From the NCBI GenBank assembly GCA_023374045.1, contig CM041776.1:123223733-123287732 (forward strand): 64,000 nt of DNA. The letters run 5' to 3'. Positions 12,138 through 22,358 of this stretch are shown here, piece after piece; position 1 is the stretch's first letter, and each line of letters starts with the position of its first letter. Position numbers and translations under genes: made by a program. The notes under the pieces were generated by a model. That model did no database searches. It was not told the DNA's origin and saw only the letters and a program-made list of their open reading frames with translations. This stretch comes from Limonium bicolor (taxonomy: Eukaryota > Streptophyta > Magnoliopsida > Caryophyllales > Plumbaginaceae).

Positions 12138-12235
12138 AATATATATATATATATATGTATATATATATCTATATATATCTATATATATATATATATATAT
12201 GTATACACATATACATATGTACATATATATATGAG
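12138..12235. repeat. AT-rich microsatellite
   Basis: Runs of (AT)n with TATATATCT and GTATACACATATAC variants, directly after the inverted-repeat array. A shorter equivalent lies at the same LTR position in Y (49370-49420 and 62120-62160). Confidence 0.9.
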
Positions 12236-13391
12236 AACACCATGGTAAGTAAAAGGGATAAACTTAAAGTAATGGAAAGTAAGTAAACAAATTGCAAGTA
12301 TAAGAAGTGTAAGGACTTAGTAAGTATGAATTAGGAAACGTAAGAGTAGTCGAGTTAAGTTAATGATAGTTAGATTAATCACTCGATTGTATGCATATCA
12401 TAGGATTTGACTTGTGAACACCGGAGGAACGTCGGACACAAGTACAACGGTGAACGGTATGATTTCTTCATGCTCTGTATCCTAACCTGGTTACCCCATT
12501 TGTGTGCTTATTTGATCACCTAAATAAGATAAATGCATGAATCGGACTATATTTCACTTGCTTGTGCTTGCTTTAGGTTGTTCTTGATATGCTTATCTTG
12601 AACAATCAGTTTGTATAATTCATGAAATGTATGGATGATGATAAGTGTGTATGTATCTCGTAGTGCACTTGTATACTGTATTGTACCTGTGAGTATGCGT
12701 ATGGGAGTAATGTACTTATTGTGTGGCTTGAATGTGAATGACTTCTACTAATTCCTAACCACCTAACTCCTAACGTAAGTATTGAGTAAATTGGAATGAG
12801 TAGAAGTCCGATATAGTTTCGGCCACGCGTGAGGATGAGGAGACACAAGAGGTTGGATTCGATTCCTGGTTCGTAAGCTGGTCCATGGCCTAAACCCCTT
12901 AAATGGGTAGCATCCTGGATTGGTGAACCAAGTAAAGCCCGATGGTGGGACAGTGTAGTCCCTGCCCGGAGGTCCCCGACGACTTAACTTGAGTATGTAG
13001 TAAGTAAAGTAAGTATTGTATGAGTAATGGTCTTGGCTGGTGTAAGTCATTGACCCTGAGCAAAGAGTAATCTCCACCCGATTAACCCGGGTGGACAAAT
13101 GAAGCTAACATTACTGGTATTATGTATGTATTGAGTATGGAATGGGTATGTATTGCGTAAGTATTGTGTATGTAAAGCGTATGTGTATTTCGGAAGCAGG
13201 TAAGTATGAATTGGATGGCTTGTATTGTATTCCTTGTATGTATTGAAGTGTATGTGTGTATCCTTGCGTAAAGTATTGTAGTATGGTGTATGAGAGCATG
13301 TATGCATGTATGTTTGAAATAAATGAATTGCATGTATTCGACCAAGTGGTCGGCGTACCCTCGCTAGTACGCGGGTATGCGGTTATCATAT

Positions 13392-13436
13392 GCAGCGAAA
13401 GCTGACCCCCTAGGGGGTATGTTTTTAGTGTGCAGG
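13392..13436 (+). other. LTR double hairpin and 3' splice-like site (A2)
   Basis: CAGC-GAAA-GCTG (a GNRA-type loop) is followed at once by ACCCC-CTAG-GGGGT, then TTTTTAGTGTGCAG/GTACC. The same order occurs in Z, A, W, B, C and Y with different but complementary stems. Confidence 0.6.
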
Positions 13437-13931
13437 TACCTGAAGCAGACATGGTCGCGATAAGAGACCGGTGATGGTACAGATTGTACGAAATAGTATC
13501 GAACTCGTAGTCTTGAAGTAGTAGTGTACCAAGGGGGTACACCTTATGCATTGTAAGTATTTAGACGTGAGGAATGGGTAGATGTAGACTCATAGTGAGT
13601 ATGTGTGGTATTCAAAGAGGTATTGTATTTGTATAAGGAATTTAGTAAACTTGGTTATGTACATTGTAATGTATGGTATGGTAAAGGAGCAAAGTGTTGA
13701 ATGGAACATTGTAGTATTTATTGGTAAATGGAGTACGTATTGTAGTTGTGTAGTACTCGGGATTCCGGTCCATCAGACCGATGTTGTATTGTAGTAGTAG
13801 TAGCTGCATTAGTCACGTGGGTGACTAACGGCATTGTATCACCCACCGTATGTAAGTATGTATCCGCGGCGTGAATCTGAAAGCACGAGGAGATTGGACG
13901 GTAATGACAGTATTACGGTAGGGGTGTTACA

Positions 13932-14283
13932 CAATAGGGTCCAGGCCCGCATACTCAGCGTTTATCACTGAGCCTTTATGGCTTGTTGCAGGTTGCTGAT
14001 CATCGTCGAAGCCGAAGTGTGGGATTGGGTAGATGCTCACTTGTCGACGGTTATGGTTTTTGGACTTAGTGTGATGTATAGGATTTATCTCGTTGTCACA
14101 GCAGTTTAGTGGTGCTGTTCATTTTGGTTAATGGATTTAGTTTCTCTGCTTCGTTACTCACATGGGTGAGTAATGGCAGGTGACACCCGAGTGAGAGTTA
14201 ATGTTGTTTATTCTTCCGCTGTAAGACGTCTTTAATTATGCTACGTGAGGGATTATTATGTGTTTATCGAGAGGGGTGTTACA
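13932..14283 (+). mobile_element. LTR tail of element A
   Basis: 352 bp forming the last part of an LTR: a double hairpin (CTCAG/CTGAG, then AGCC/GGCT), GCAGG, and the terminal GGGGTGTTACA at 14283. It is followed by GTACA, the target duplication that matches 531-535. It is thus the true right end of A, while the LTR ending at 13931 belongs to another element. Confidence 0.7.
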
Positions 14284-14654
14284 GTACACCCTTTTAGATT
14301 TTAAGAAAATGTAAACTTGATAGACATGGATGGTTGGATACTCTTAGTACTTTTGTTTAAACTTGAGAATGGTTGTAATTTGAATTAACTCTTAGCACTT
14401 GGTAATCTCTTTTGTAATTAGGTGTGGAGAACAAGGTTGCAAGTAATGTTAAGTTGTGATCGTAGTTGGTTAATGGTAACTCGGTACTTCTTTACTATCA
14501 GACCGTTACTAATTGTTTTTGAAGCCTTGTTAGTCGTTTGGGCGGCTAATGGCGTTGTATTACCCCCCGCCACTGGTTTGGTTATTCCGCTGCGATTAGA
14601 TTAGGACCGTGAGAATTAGGCGGTAATTAGAGGATTAGCGGTAGGGGTGTTACA
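14284..14654 (+). mobile_element. LTR fragment Z, right part
   Basis: Resumes LTR Z after insertion A and ends GGGGTGTTACA at 14654. The following bases (AAAATTCCCTGGTGGG) are not a primer binding site for initiator tRNA, so Z is a solo LTR, a 3' LTR or truncated here. Confidence 0.75.
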
Positions 14655-14789
14655 AAAATTCCCTGGTGGGTTAGTCATTAAGTGTGGCTAGTTAAATGCA
14701 CATCAGATACGATCATATGGACATAATATATAGGAAATTTATCAATATTTTTAGTCATACAGGTGCAACCTTAATGAAAAAAAAAGAGA

Positions 14790-15020
14790 CCAGAGAGCAC
14801 TAACCTTTGAGAAACTGTTGCTTCGACCGTGGAAAGGATGATAAGATGTAGCTTCAGCGATATTTATCAAGAAGAGTTGGGAGATGAAGAACACTGCAGC
14901 AAAGATATTAGAAGCAATTTAGAAGCAGCTGAAATTAGGAACAAGAACCAATGGTAGAAATTCTTTTGATCTAAAAAAATATCTTAGATTTAGTGTAACA
15001 ACATCAACAACAATTAGGAG
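14790..15020. repeat. Direct repeat, first copy
   Basis: Shares with 15320-15560 the phrases 'aagatgataagat', 'gcttcag', 'tcaagaagagtt', 'ggagatgaagaac', 'agaagcaatttagaagca', 'aggaacaagaaccaa' and 'aaaaaaatatcttagattt' in the same order. Copies are about 530 bp apart, with scattered substitutions and small indels. No coding sequence was recognised. Confidence 0.8.
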
Positions 15021-15319
15021 CAAACACCGGGGAGAATGACATTTTTTATCTGTTTCAGATTGTAAGAATAATGGCAATGCTGTTGGAACAAAACTAAACT
15101 ATTTAAGTAAACAATAATTGATTCTACCATATATGCAGGCATTAGTAATAATAATATGACAAACTGATAAATAATATCAATCAATCATATACCCATAACA
15201 ACAACACTTGTTTCATGTAGAAAAAGGACATCACTATCATTCTCTATCCTCATGTCTTTTCTCCAAACAGCACACCAATTTAAAGATTGCAACCTTAAGG
15301 AAAAAACAAGAGAAGGAAG

Positions 15320-15560
15320 GGGCACCAACCTTTGCCAAACTGTTGTTTCGACTATGGAGAAGATGATAAGATGGAGCTTCAGAGAAATTTTCAAGAAGAG
15401 TTAGGAGATGAAGAACGCTGCACCAAAGATATCAGAAGCAATTTAGAAGCATCTCAAAATAGGAACAAGAACCAACAGTACATTTATTTTACTTAAAAAA
15501 ATATCTTAGATTTCGAGTAACAACATCAGCAAGAATTAATAGCATCAGCAACAATTTTCT
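15320..15560. repeat. Direct repeat, second copy
   Basis: Second copy of the repeat at 14790-15020, same orientation, followed by a short 'atcagcaacaatt' extension. Confidence 0.8.
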
Positions 15561-15793
15561 ATTATGCTTAAGCTTTCTATTTTGTCTATTGCTAGTTTTC
15601 CATCAATTTGTTCCTTTTGATATTGTATTCGTCGTATAGATTGCATTTCAACTTTACTGGCAGGAAGCTAGACTCGGACAAATGAAAATTTGAATAGGCT
15701 TCAATGTATAATCACTACAGGGATGTATAGCCTTTTTTGTGCTTGGTGGTTTCCTGTGTAACTCAAAAGTCTTAATCAGGTTTTCCATTGTAG

Positions 15794-15869
15794 CAAAAAA
15801 ATTTCAACGGGTGCACCAATGAGAATGATCTTATCACATTTATTGAGTTTGCATTGGATAAACCTAAAG
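15794..15869 (+). pseudogene. Possible isolated exon of a decayed host gene
   Basis: A 76-nt open stretch has an acceptor-like TTTTCCATTGTAG before it and a donor-like AAAG/GTATAC after it. In the frame that begins CAA it reads 25 residues including NGCTNENDLITFIEFALDK without a stop. I do not recognise the protein. Neighbouring exons are not evident on either side, so this may be a relic, or a chance open stretch between splice-like sites. Confidence 0.25.
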
Positions 15870-17132
15870 GTATACTTCTAATTAGTAAGTTTCCAGCAAC
15901 GTTTAGACTTCTAAATAATGCATGTTTCCAGCAGCTTTTAGTCTTTTGATTATGCTACTTCACGCTATTGTTAAATGTATCTTTTAAAACATCATACTGC
16001 AGCATTCTAAGCTGTTACACAGTAGTCCTCAAGCTTCTCGTTGTTTCTGTTTAAACTTCCAAAAATAAGCATGTACTATTAAATAATTGACTCGAATTAA
16101 TTATGGTCAGTTTTTATGCACTATGTTACGTTGGTCATTTGACCATGCATTTTATAATCTGTTCTAAAATAATTTTGAAATACCCCAAACCTTTATGTGT
16201 TAATTAATTGTGTAATTATGATTTTCTAAGGCTAATTAAGTCCTTAAGATCATTGGTGAAGAAAATAAACCAAAAGAAAAAGGAAAACGCGTAAAAGTCA
16301 TAAAATGTAAAAACGCGTATTTAATTGTCTTAGGAGGTATATAACCTTCACTAGGGTTATAAATATATTTTATACCCTAATTACACACTAATAACATGTG
16401 GAAAAATTCCCGAAGAAACTGATCCAAATAATGCGTTAAAACGCTAATGAAGTCTTAAAGCACGTTTTTCAAGAAAACACGAAAATGTGACTTTAAATAG
16501 TCAAATGACCCCGTAAAAATTATAGTTGACCATACAACTATAATTAAACATTAATGGGAGCCTAAGAACCATTAAAATTAAAGAAACAAAAAAATCAGGA
16601 AAACGGGTCCGGATTAGTGAATAGTGTAAAAACGGTAACTTGTGGGGTGTAAATTGTAATAAGCGTAAAATACTCTCTACTTTTTAAATTAAAAATCTGA
16701 TTCCCCTTCTTCTTGTGTGTACACGTTTTTAACCCACCTCCCTCTCTTATTTTACTAACTCCTCTGTATGAGCTAAAAGACAAAAGTGTAAAAGTAATAA
16801 AGTAATAAAGTAAAGTACACATACCTTTTCTCTCTCTTCCATTTCTTCAGCCTCCCTCACGTTTCTTCTTCTCAAATCAGAACTCCTCCCTCCTCCAAGC
16901 TCCAGCAATGGCGATTTGAAACCCCCTCTCAACTCCATCTTCATCTTCTATTTTCTACCGTCATACAAGCTCCAAATTGAAAAATAATTACACCATAATA
17001 CTCCCCTCACCTTGGAGATTATTTTCCACCCTTCAAAACCTTCAAAGGCTGAATTCGAATTCCATGGGTATACCTCATTTTGAAGGGAAAACCACTCATT
17101 TTTGAAGCTAATCAACTCCCTGTTGCTCTAAG

Positions 17133-17292
17133 GTAAGAAAACCAAGAAAAATCATCCTCTCCTTCATTTTCTTGTAACCGTTTTTGCCCTGTTTTAAACC
17201 CCATTTTTGTTCTTCATTCTAGCCTTGTTTGTATTCAAGAGGTGGGAGAACATCTATCTTTGATTGCCTAATCCTTATTTGCAAGTTATAAG
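17133..17292 (+). other. Putative split leader in X LTR (90-nt intron, 70-nt exon)
   Basis: A strong donor CTAAG/GTAAGAAA at 17133, acceptor TTTTTGTTCTTCATTCTAG ending 17222, exon 17223-17292 ending ATAAG before GTAATTCC. The X 3' LTR has the same arrangement at about 23301-23460. Confidence 0.55.
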
Positions 17293-18303
17293 GTAATTCC
17301 TTCCATTTTTAGTGCTTAAACCATATTCTAAGTACAAGTGTTAATTCAAGAGCCTTATTAGTTCTTAATGCTCACTAGTATTCAATTTTGCTTGGTCATT
17401 AGATTAGCAAATACCCCATTGAAAACCGGTTGTTGAACAAGAAGTAAAGAGGAGGAAAAGTCTTGAAAGAAAACTTAAGGTAAATAACTTACCTTAAGCT
17501 TGTGTTGCGCCTTAAGGGATTGTGATTGTATTAGTGTGTAAATAGATGTTGTAAGTGCCTTGTGTGTAGTGCAGGTGTTGCTATTATATGAAGGAAATTC
17601 AGTGTTTAAGTAAGTTATTTAAGGGCCTAAGAGCCAAGAATTTAAGATTAATGCAATTGATGTTATTGTGGAAATGTGATGATCTAAGTGTGTGGGTAGT
17701 ATCAAGGATGAATGTGGTTGTTGTTTTGGTTTAGGTGATGAAGATGATGAATTTGGATATGTTAGGTTTATGGGGAAACTATGGCAAAATTTTAGAAGAA
17801 CTAAGTGTTTAAGGTGACTTGGTGAAATTGAGGGCTTAGGTGTTTATGGGGTAGAGTTGAGTTGATGAACAACCTTGAAATGGTAAATGGAGAATGGGTT
17901 GGAGAGATGAAAAAAAAAATCTGTAGCAAATGAGTGGTACGGATGTGTGGATTTTACTAGAGAGTGGCTAAGGTGTGGGACTTGGACAACAATGAGTGAG
18001 ATTAGGAAATAGAGATGAATGTGCTAGGAATGAATTTGGAAAGGTCAAATGGTTTGAGAGTAAGTGGTAATCTGTCATGAGAATGTTGAAAATACAACAG
18101 TGTGCTAGTGCAGAAATTCTAAGCACAAACTGTGTGAATTTAATCAAGGATTGAGTGGTAAGTTTGATCAATGATTTGAGGAGGTTTTGAGTGTTTTTAA
18201 GGTGTTAAAAATGTAGAAAACATGTGGAAGGTTTAAGGAATGATTAGGTATGATTAGGGGTTGAAAAGAGGTCAAAACTATCAATTTAAACACCTACAGA
18301 CAT

Positions 18304-18482
18304 GGTCCGGGTTTGTAAACAAGTACACAAACCCGGGCCACCTCAAAAACATCCCAGAACCCATTTTAGCATGTGGTCCGGGTTTGTAAACAAGTAAATA
18401 AACCCGGACCAATGCAAAAAACAAAGCAGAATGGATTTCCGAGATTGGTCCGGGTTTGTAAACCCCGGACACAAACCCGGAC
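18304..18482. repeat. Inverted-repeat array in X LTR, unrelated sequence, same period
   Basis: Three units beginning GGTCCGGGTTTGTAAAC at 18304, 18375 and 18447 (spacing 71 and 72), each closed by ACAAACCCGGRCC about 20 bases later. The arms differ completely from GACCGACCC of the other LTRs, but hairpin layout, position in the LTR and period agree. One further unit of the 3' LTR copy is at 47760-47796. Confidence 0.85.
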
Positions 18483-20689
18483 GAGTCTAAAAATGTCCAG
18501 AAAGTGTTTTTAAGTGTTGTTTATGATGATGGGAATTGATTGGGGATGGTTTTAAATGATTATTAGGCCCTATTTGGTGACTTTAAAGGCCATTGGAAGT
18601 ATAAACAAGTGTGAGAGTGAATGTGTAAGTTGTGAACTTTAGATCACATAAGTAAGTTAACATAACGGGACAACGGGGTAAGTACGGAGGAATATTAGCT
18701 TACATACCATATCATCGTGATGTTAATAAAAACATTTGAAATACTACCAGTTGTTCGAAAACTACCGGGGAGCGTGAGGCGACGCGTTGGAGTGAATCCT
18801 CGGGGACACGGTAAAGTAACCCATGGTGTATGGTATGGTTTTCTTGCAACCTATGTCCTACCGGGTTACACCGGCTTGTATGCGAACTTGATTTTCTGAA
18901 TGTTTGCCACCTTGCAAGATAAAGCATGAAATGAGTTTACAGTAATTCAATTATGTGGCGTACTTTGTTCCGATACCGTTTATCCTTGAATATGTGTTAA
19001 ACTGTAGTTAACCGACCTTAGGATCACATAAGAGATCGGTATTCAGATTTAAACGTCCCAACCTATGGGAACGTTCTAACTACAGCTATCTATGTGTTAA
19101 TTGTGTAATGTGGTTGTGTGCGATGGGTGTTGTTCCTTTAGTATGTCGTTATTTAACGATTATTGTTATTCATGTATGTCGAATGGGATGTTACCTCCCT
19201 TGTTGTTTGACTAAGTTTGTAACACCATATGATGTCATGATGTGATAAGTTCCATAAGGGAACTTCTAACTAAAATATATTAGGGGGGGAGGAATCCGGG
19301 GCGTTCGGTCGTGCACGTGTGTTTGGGAGTTGATATCTATAATTGATTTAATTTCCTCTCTGTTTGGTTGTCTTTCCTTCTTGGATTACAATCACCCACA
19401 AGCCTAATAAGAGGCTTTCCTACCTTGATTATTATTCGGGGCTAGAGGGATTTGTGTATGGTGTGATCGGGTTTATATTAAGACCGACACATCTTAGTTT
19501 TTTCATGTGATAAATTAAAGTTTGAGTATATGGAGTGATCTTCTGGACCAGTGTGCGGAAGAAGCTTAATAGCAATTGTGGAAGACTGGAAGAGTGGTCA
19601 GTTTAGTAGCAAACACCACGTGTGTTCAACATAAAATGTAGATGGAACAACGCTCAAGGAGCATAATGACTTAAGGAATAACATATTCAGTAATCAGCCA
19701 AGCAAGTGGCGAGTCATAGTATGATTGGCGTAAGTACCTGAGCATAAGCTAACATAGTAGCAGACGCCATGTAAAGTAATACCACGTAGTAAAAAGGACA
19801 TGGTGCGCGCAATAAACGACCATTATATGCAAATAATGTGGAGAACAAACAGAATTCTGAGTTAGACTCAGTGAAGATGGAAGGTAAGTAATGGTGAGTA
19901 GACTGGGCAGTAAAGCCAGTAGCCTGTACCATGGGACAAAGGATCTCACGAAAAAGGCAACGTTCATTCCTATTGCAGTTGCATGCGGAACTGGAAGTAT
20001 ATCCCCAAAGGATCAGTTTGTTAACTGAAGTAATAAGCCTTGGGATGATAGTACCCATTACTAAATAGCCAAACCGTACTAGATACGGAAGACTGGTAAA
20101 CACACCGGTAAATATGGCACAAGCCAGTTAAGTGAAAAGCTAGAAACCAACCGTGCGGCCTTGAGCGATAGAGACACGAAAAATGTTGGATATACCAGCA
20201 ATCGAAACAAAAAAAAACAAATTCCACCGTAATAAAGGCGGATGAGACTTATAAATGTTATAAGGACCGATGCATAGAAGATGCAAGGTCATTCAAATGA
20301 AAGAGTAGTTGTACAGAGTCAAATAGTTAATCATGACGCAAGAGAAATAGTCATGAGTCAGTGACTAAAGAAGCACTGAATACCGAATGCAGGTATGGAA
20401 TATACCTTGTATGTGAGAACAGCAGAGGGAGCACTACACGTTAGATAGTAGCTCGACCTCAACCGACAGTAAGTCGGAAAAACCAAGTGGATACTCACGA
20501 AGATACACGGATGTGTATACAGTAAATTATCCGAGAACTGGATAGAAAATTTATAACTCATCGAATTCGCACACGGTAAGAGATACCACGCGTCGATTGA
20601 GAAACCGTTATTCCCAAGATAGAAGGGATAAATGGGAGATGTACAACACATCAAGAATAAAAAAAAAGGGCTAACTAAGCCCTAAAGTT

Positions 20690-20722
20690 ATCAGAGTGGC
20701 GCAGCAGAAGCTAGTGGGCCAT
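20690..20722 (+). other. Segment resembling the 5' half of initiator Met-tRNA
   Basis: ATCAGAGTGGCGCAGC at 20690 continues AGAAGC then TAGTGGGCC. From memory, plant initiator tRNA begins ATCAGAGTGGCGCAGCGGAAGC and has GTGGGCCCAT in its anticodon arm. The 3' half is not recognisable, so this is not a tRNA gene. The homologous sites in B (complement of about 30107-30138 and 39474-39507) are less tRNA-like. Chance similarity is possible. Confidence 0.4.
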
Positions 20723-20974
20723 GGTTCAAAGTTGAATATATCTAGTGAATACGAGTAAAGGGTGAATTATCTATTCCTAGAAGCCTCACAGGCCTGAACC
20801 AAAACCGGTTATGAGTTAAACAAACTCCAATGAGAATTCTGGATGCAGGGACTAAACCGTCAATATGGTTGAGGTCCTCTGACCGGAACGCATTGTAAAA
20901 TAAACCATGTGGAATTTAAAACACTTCACGACGGCAGAACATTTTAAACCAATGTTAAGTAATAACATATGGTC

Positions 20975-21011
20975 GATTACGTGGGCGTAATCCCTTTTAA
21001 GGGGGGTAGAG
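20975..21011 (+). other. Internal hairpin plus second purine tract (X copy)
   Basis: GATTACG-TGGG-CGTAATC (20975-20992), then CCTTTTAAGGGGGGTAGAGC. Same order and spacing in A2, B and Y. Confidence 0.75.
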
Positions 21012-22345
21012 CGCATAAATGCTTAGCGAATGTTTACGTACAAGTGTACGTGAACGATGTTGTGCATAGCACAAAATAATTTGTTACGATGTTGTGTATA
21101 GCACAAAATACTTTGTTTTGATGATTGGTGTGTATATTACATAAACATAAGTATTCATTCATGGTTTAATTGTGTTAATTGCGCACAGAATATGCGAATA
21201 CCATTGTTATAAGTGTAGATGTATTGTTAACATTGGTGTGTGGAAGCAAGTGTAAAGGAGTAGAGAAACTCCTGGGGAACTAAAACCTGACAGTATATAT
21301 TTACTTAAGACCAGATGTAGTATTGTGATTTTGATTAAAAATATATTATAGATATATAGCATTGTGATGTATGAAGTGGTATAATTCCCTAGGAAAGTGA
21401 CTAGAGGCAAATTGAATATAACTCATGGACGGAGTTCCATCCTTTGGAGATGTATTGTTTTGTGATTATGACTAGAATGTTTTAAAGAAACAGAAAATGG
21501 AAGTAATTGAACTGTTGATGATGGTGTGATTATGACTAGAGGGATTAAAAGATAAAAAATGGTAAATGTTTGAATTAGTTGTTGTTGTGAAATTGAAGTG
21601 GGAGGTGGAACTTGGTTTGCATGCGATCAAGGGAAGCCGAACACAAATTGGGGTGGAAGGATAGTTCAACTCTGATGCTGATCACATTAGGGTTGGATGA
21701 CTCTTGAAGCTCCCTATAAGTGGTCACAAATAATCACGTTAAGAAAAGACGCAATTAGCATAAATTGGACTTGGAGCTGTATTGCGTTTTCAAAAAGGAT
21801 TTTCAATTGGTATTTTCAAATTTTTAAATGGTATTTTCAAATGGTATTTTCAAATAAAGGATTTCGTTCTACTTAACCTTGTAAAGAGTATTTTTGTATT
21901 ACTTGCTCACGAGCTGAGGACGTATGAGCCTTTGTCTTCGGACCGGTGACATGAGAAGTATATGTTAAAATGTATGTGATGGTTTAGAATTTTCCAAAGG
22001 ACCGGGGACCAGGAAGTGTCCAGCGTGACCGGTACCTACGGAATCACGGTATATGTACTCGACATGGGACTCGTGGACTGTGATGTCCTGTAGTCGTTAG
22101 ACAGAGCACATGAAGAGATGTAAAAGGTATTTCTGATTGTTATACATGCTAAGACATGTTGTATGATGTGTGTAATAAACATTATCCAGACCTATGAGTC
22201 TGAAGGTTGTTATGTTATCCGGACCATGAGTCCGAAAGTTTACATCCGGTGTATGTTGATGTGAGAGTTATGTTGTAAAAGTAATCCATGTAATCTAATT
22301 AAATGATGCATGGGAATTGTGGAACTTTGAGGAGAAAGTTCTTTT

Positions 22346-22357
22346 AAGGGGGGTAGA
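22346..22357 (+). other. Polypurine tract of X
   Basis: AAGGGGGGTAGA one base before the 3' LTR start at 22359. Confidence 0.85.
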
Positions 22358-22358
22358 T

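Larger units (their letters stand above)
9857..13931 (+). mobile_element. 3' LTR of A2
   Basis: A 4075-bp LTR from TGAAATACCCC to GGGGTGTTACA. In order it contains the U3 inverted repeat (10141-10185), a CT-rich stretch that may mark the transcript start (about 10200-10330), the leader intron 10575-10666 and exon 10667-10739, a donor AAG/GTAAATG at 10923, the inverted-repeat array (11755-12100), AT microsatellites, the double hairpin (13392-13419) and the terminal motif. It resembles the Y LTR closely, for example in the 'aacaccggaggaacgt' segment near 12420. Downstream CAATA does not match the upstream side, so no intact target duplication remains. Confidence 0.85.
536..14283 (+). mobile_element. 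Composite LTR-element insertion A (nested, rearranged)
   Basis: The left edge reads TGAAATACCCC (536) and the right edge GGGGTGTTACA (ending 14283), the canonical LTR ends of this lineage, and GTACA flanks both sides. The insertion therefore entered LTR Z as one event. Its interior is not simple. Element A2 (internal part plus 3' LTR 9857-13931) is present without a 5' LTR, and a separate LTR tail (13932-14283) follows. I infer that A2 inserted into A and that a later deletion removed the rest of A and the A2 5' LTR. No coding sequence is recognisable. Confidence 0.65.
14655..16175. other. Non-LTR spacer with direct repeat
   Basis: About 1.5 kb that does not resemble the surrounding LTR elements. 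It holds a diverged direct repeat of about 230 bp (14790-15020 and 15320-15560) and a possible decayed exon at 15794-15869. No complete gene, RNA gene or transposon end was recognised. It may be the oldest, low-copy host sequence in the window. Confidence 0.5.
16176..19540 (+). mobile_element. 5' LTR of non-coding element X (3' end lost)
   Basis: Starts TGAAATACCCC at 16176 and is nearly collinear with the X 3' LTR (22359-23936 plus 47222-47809). It has the U3 inverted repeat (16454-16495), the split leader (intron 17133-17222, exon 17223-17292), donor AAG/GTAAATAAC at 17480 and an inverted-repeat array (18304-18482). Beyond that it is collinear with B LTRs in reverse to about 19540, then jumps into internal sequence. 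The LTR end, primer binding site and about 2 kb of interior found in B are missing, evidently by deletion. Confidence 0.75.
19541..22358 (+). mobile_element. Non-coding internal region of X
   Basis: Collinear, in opposite orientation, with the B interiors: for example the AAACGACC/GGTCGCTT-type segment near 19810, the GCGTCGATTGAGAAACC segment near 20592, the hairpin at 20975, and the segment with GGGAAGCCGAACACAAATTGG near 21635. Ends with the polypurine tract 22346-22357. Only short random open frames occur. I regard it as a LARD-type non-autonomous interior. Confidence 0.75.

Noticed and set aside
12138..12235. Origin or matrix-attachment site in the AT repeat
   Set aside because: A simple microsatellite shared with the Y LTR explains it; nothing further supports a function.
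13082..13551. Overlapping minus-strand frames of 87-143 codons
   Set aside because: They overlap in different frames over TATG-rich LTR sequence and have no recognisable motif.
9852..13936. A2 3' LTR (9857-13931) as a solo LTR
   Set aside because: A polypurine tract and A2 interior lie directly upstream, and the flanks TAGAT and CAATA do not match as a target duplication.
19213..19226. TTTGTAACACCATA as a possible LTR edge
   Set aside because: No CCCC follows, no primer site or polypurine tract is adjacent, and collinearity with B LTRs continues through it.
20690..20760. A functional tRNA gene
   Set aside because: Only the 5' half resembles initiator tRNA; no matching 3' half or acceptor stem partner follows.
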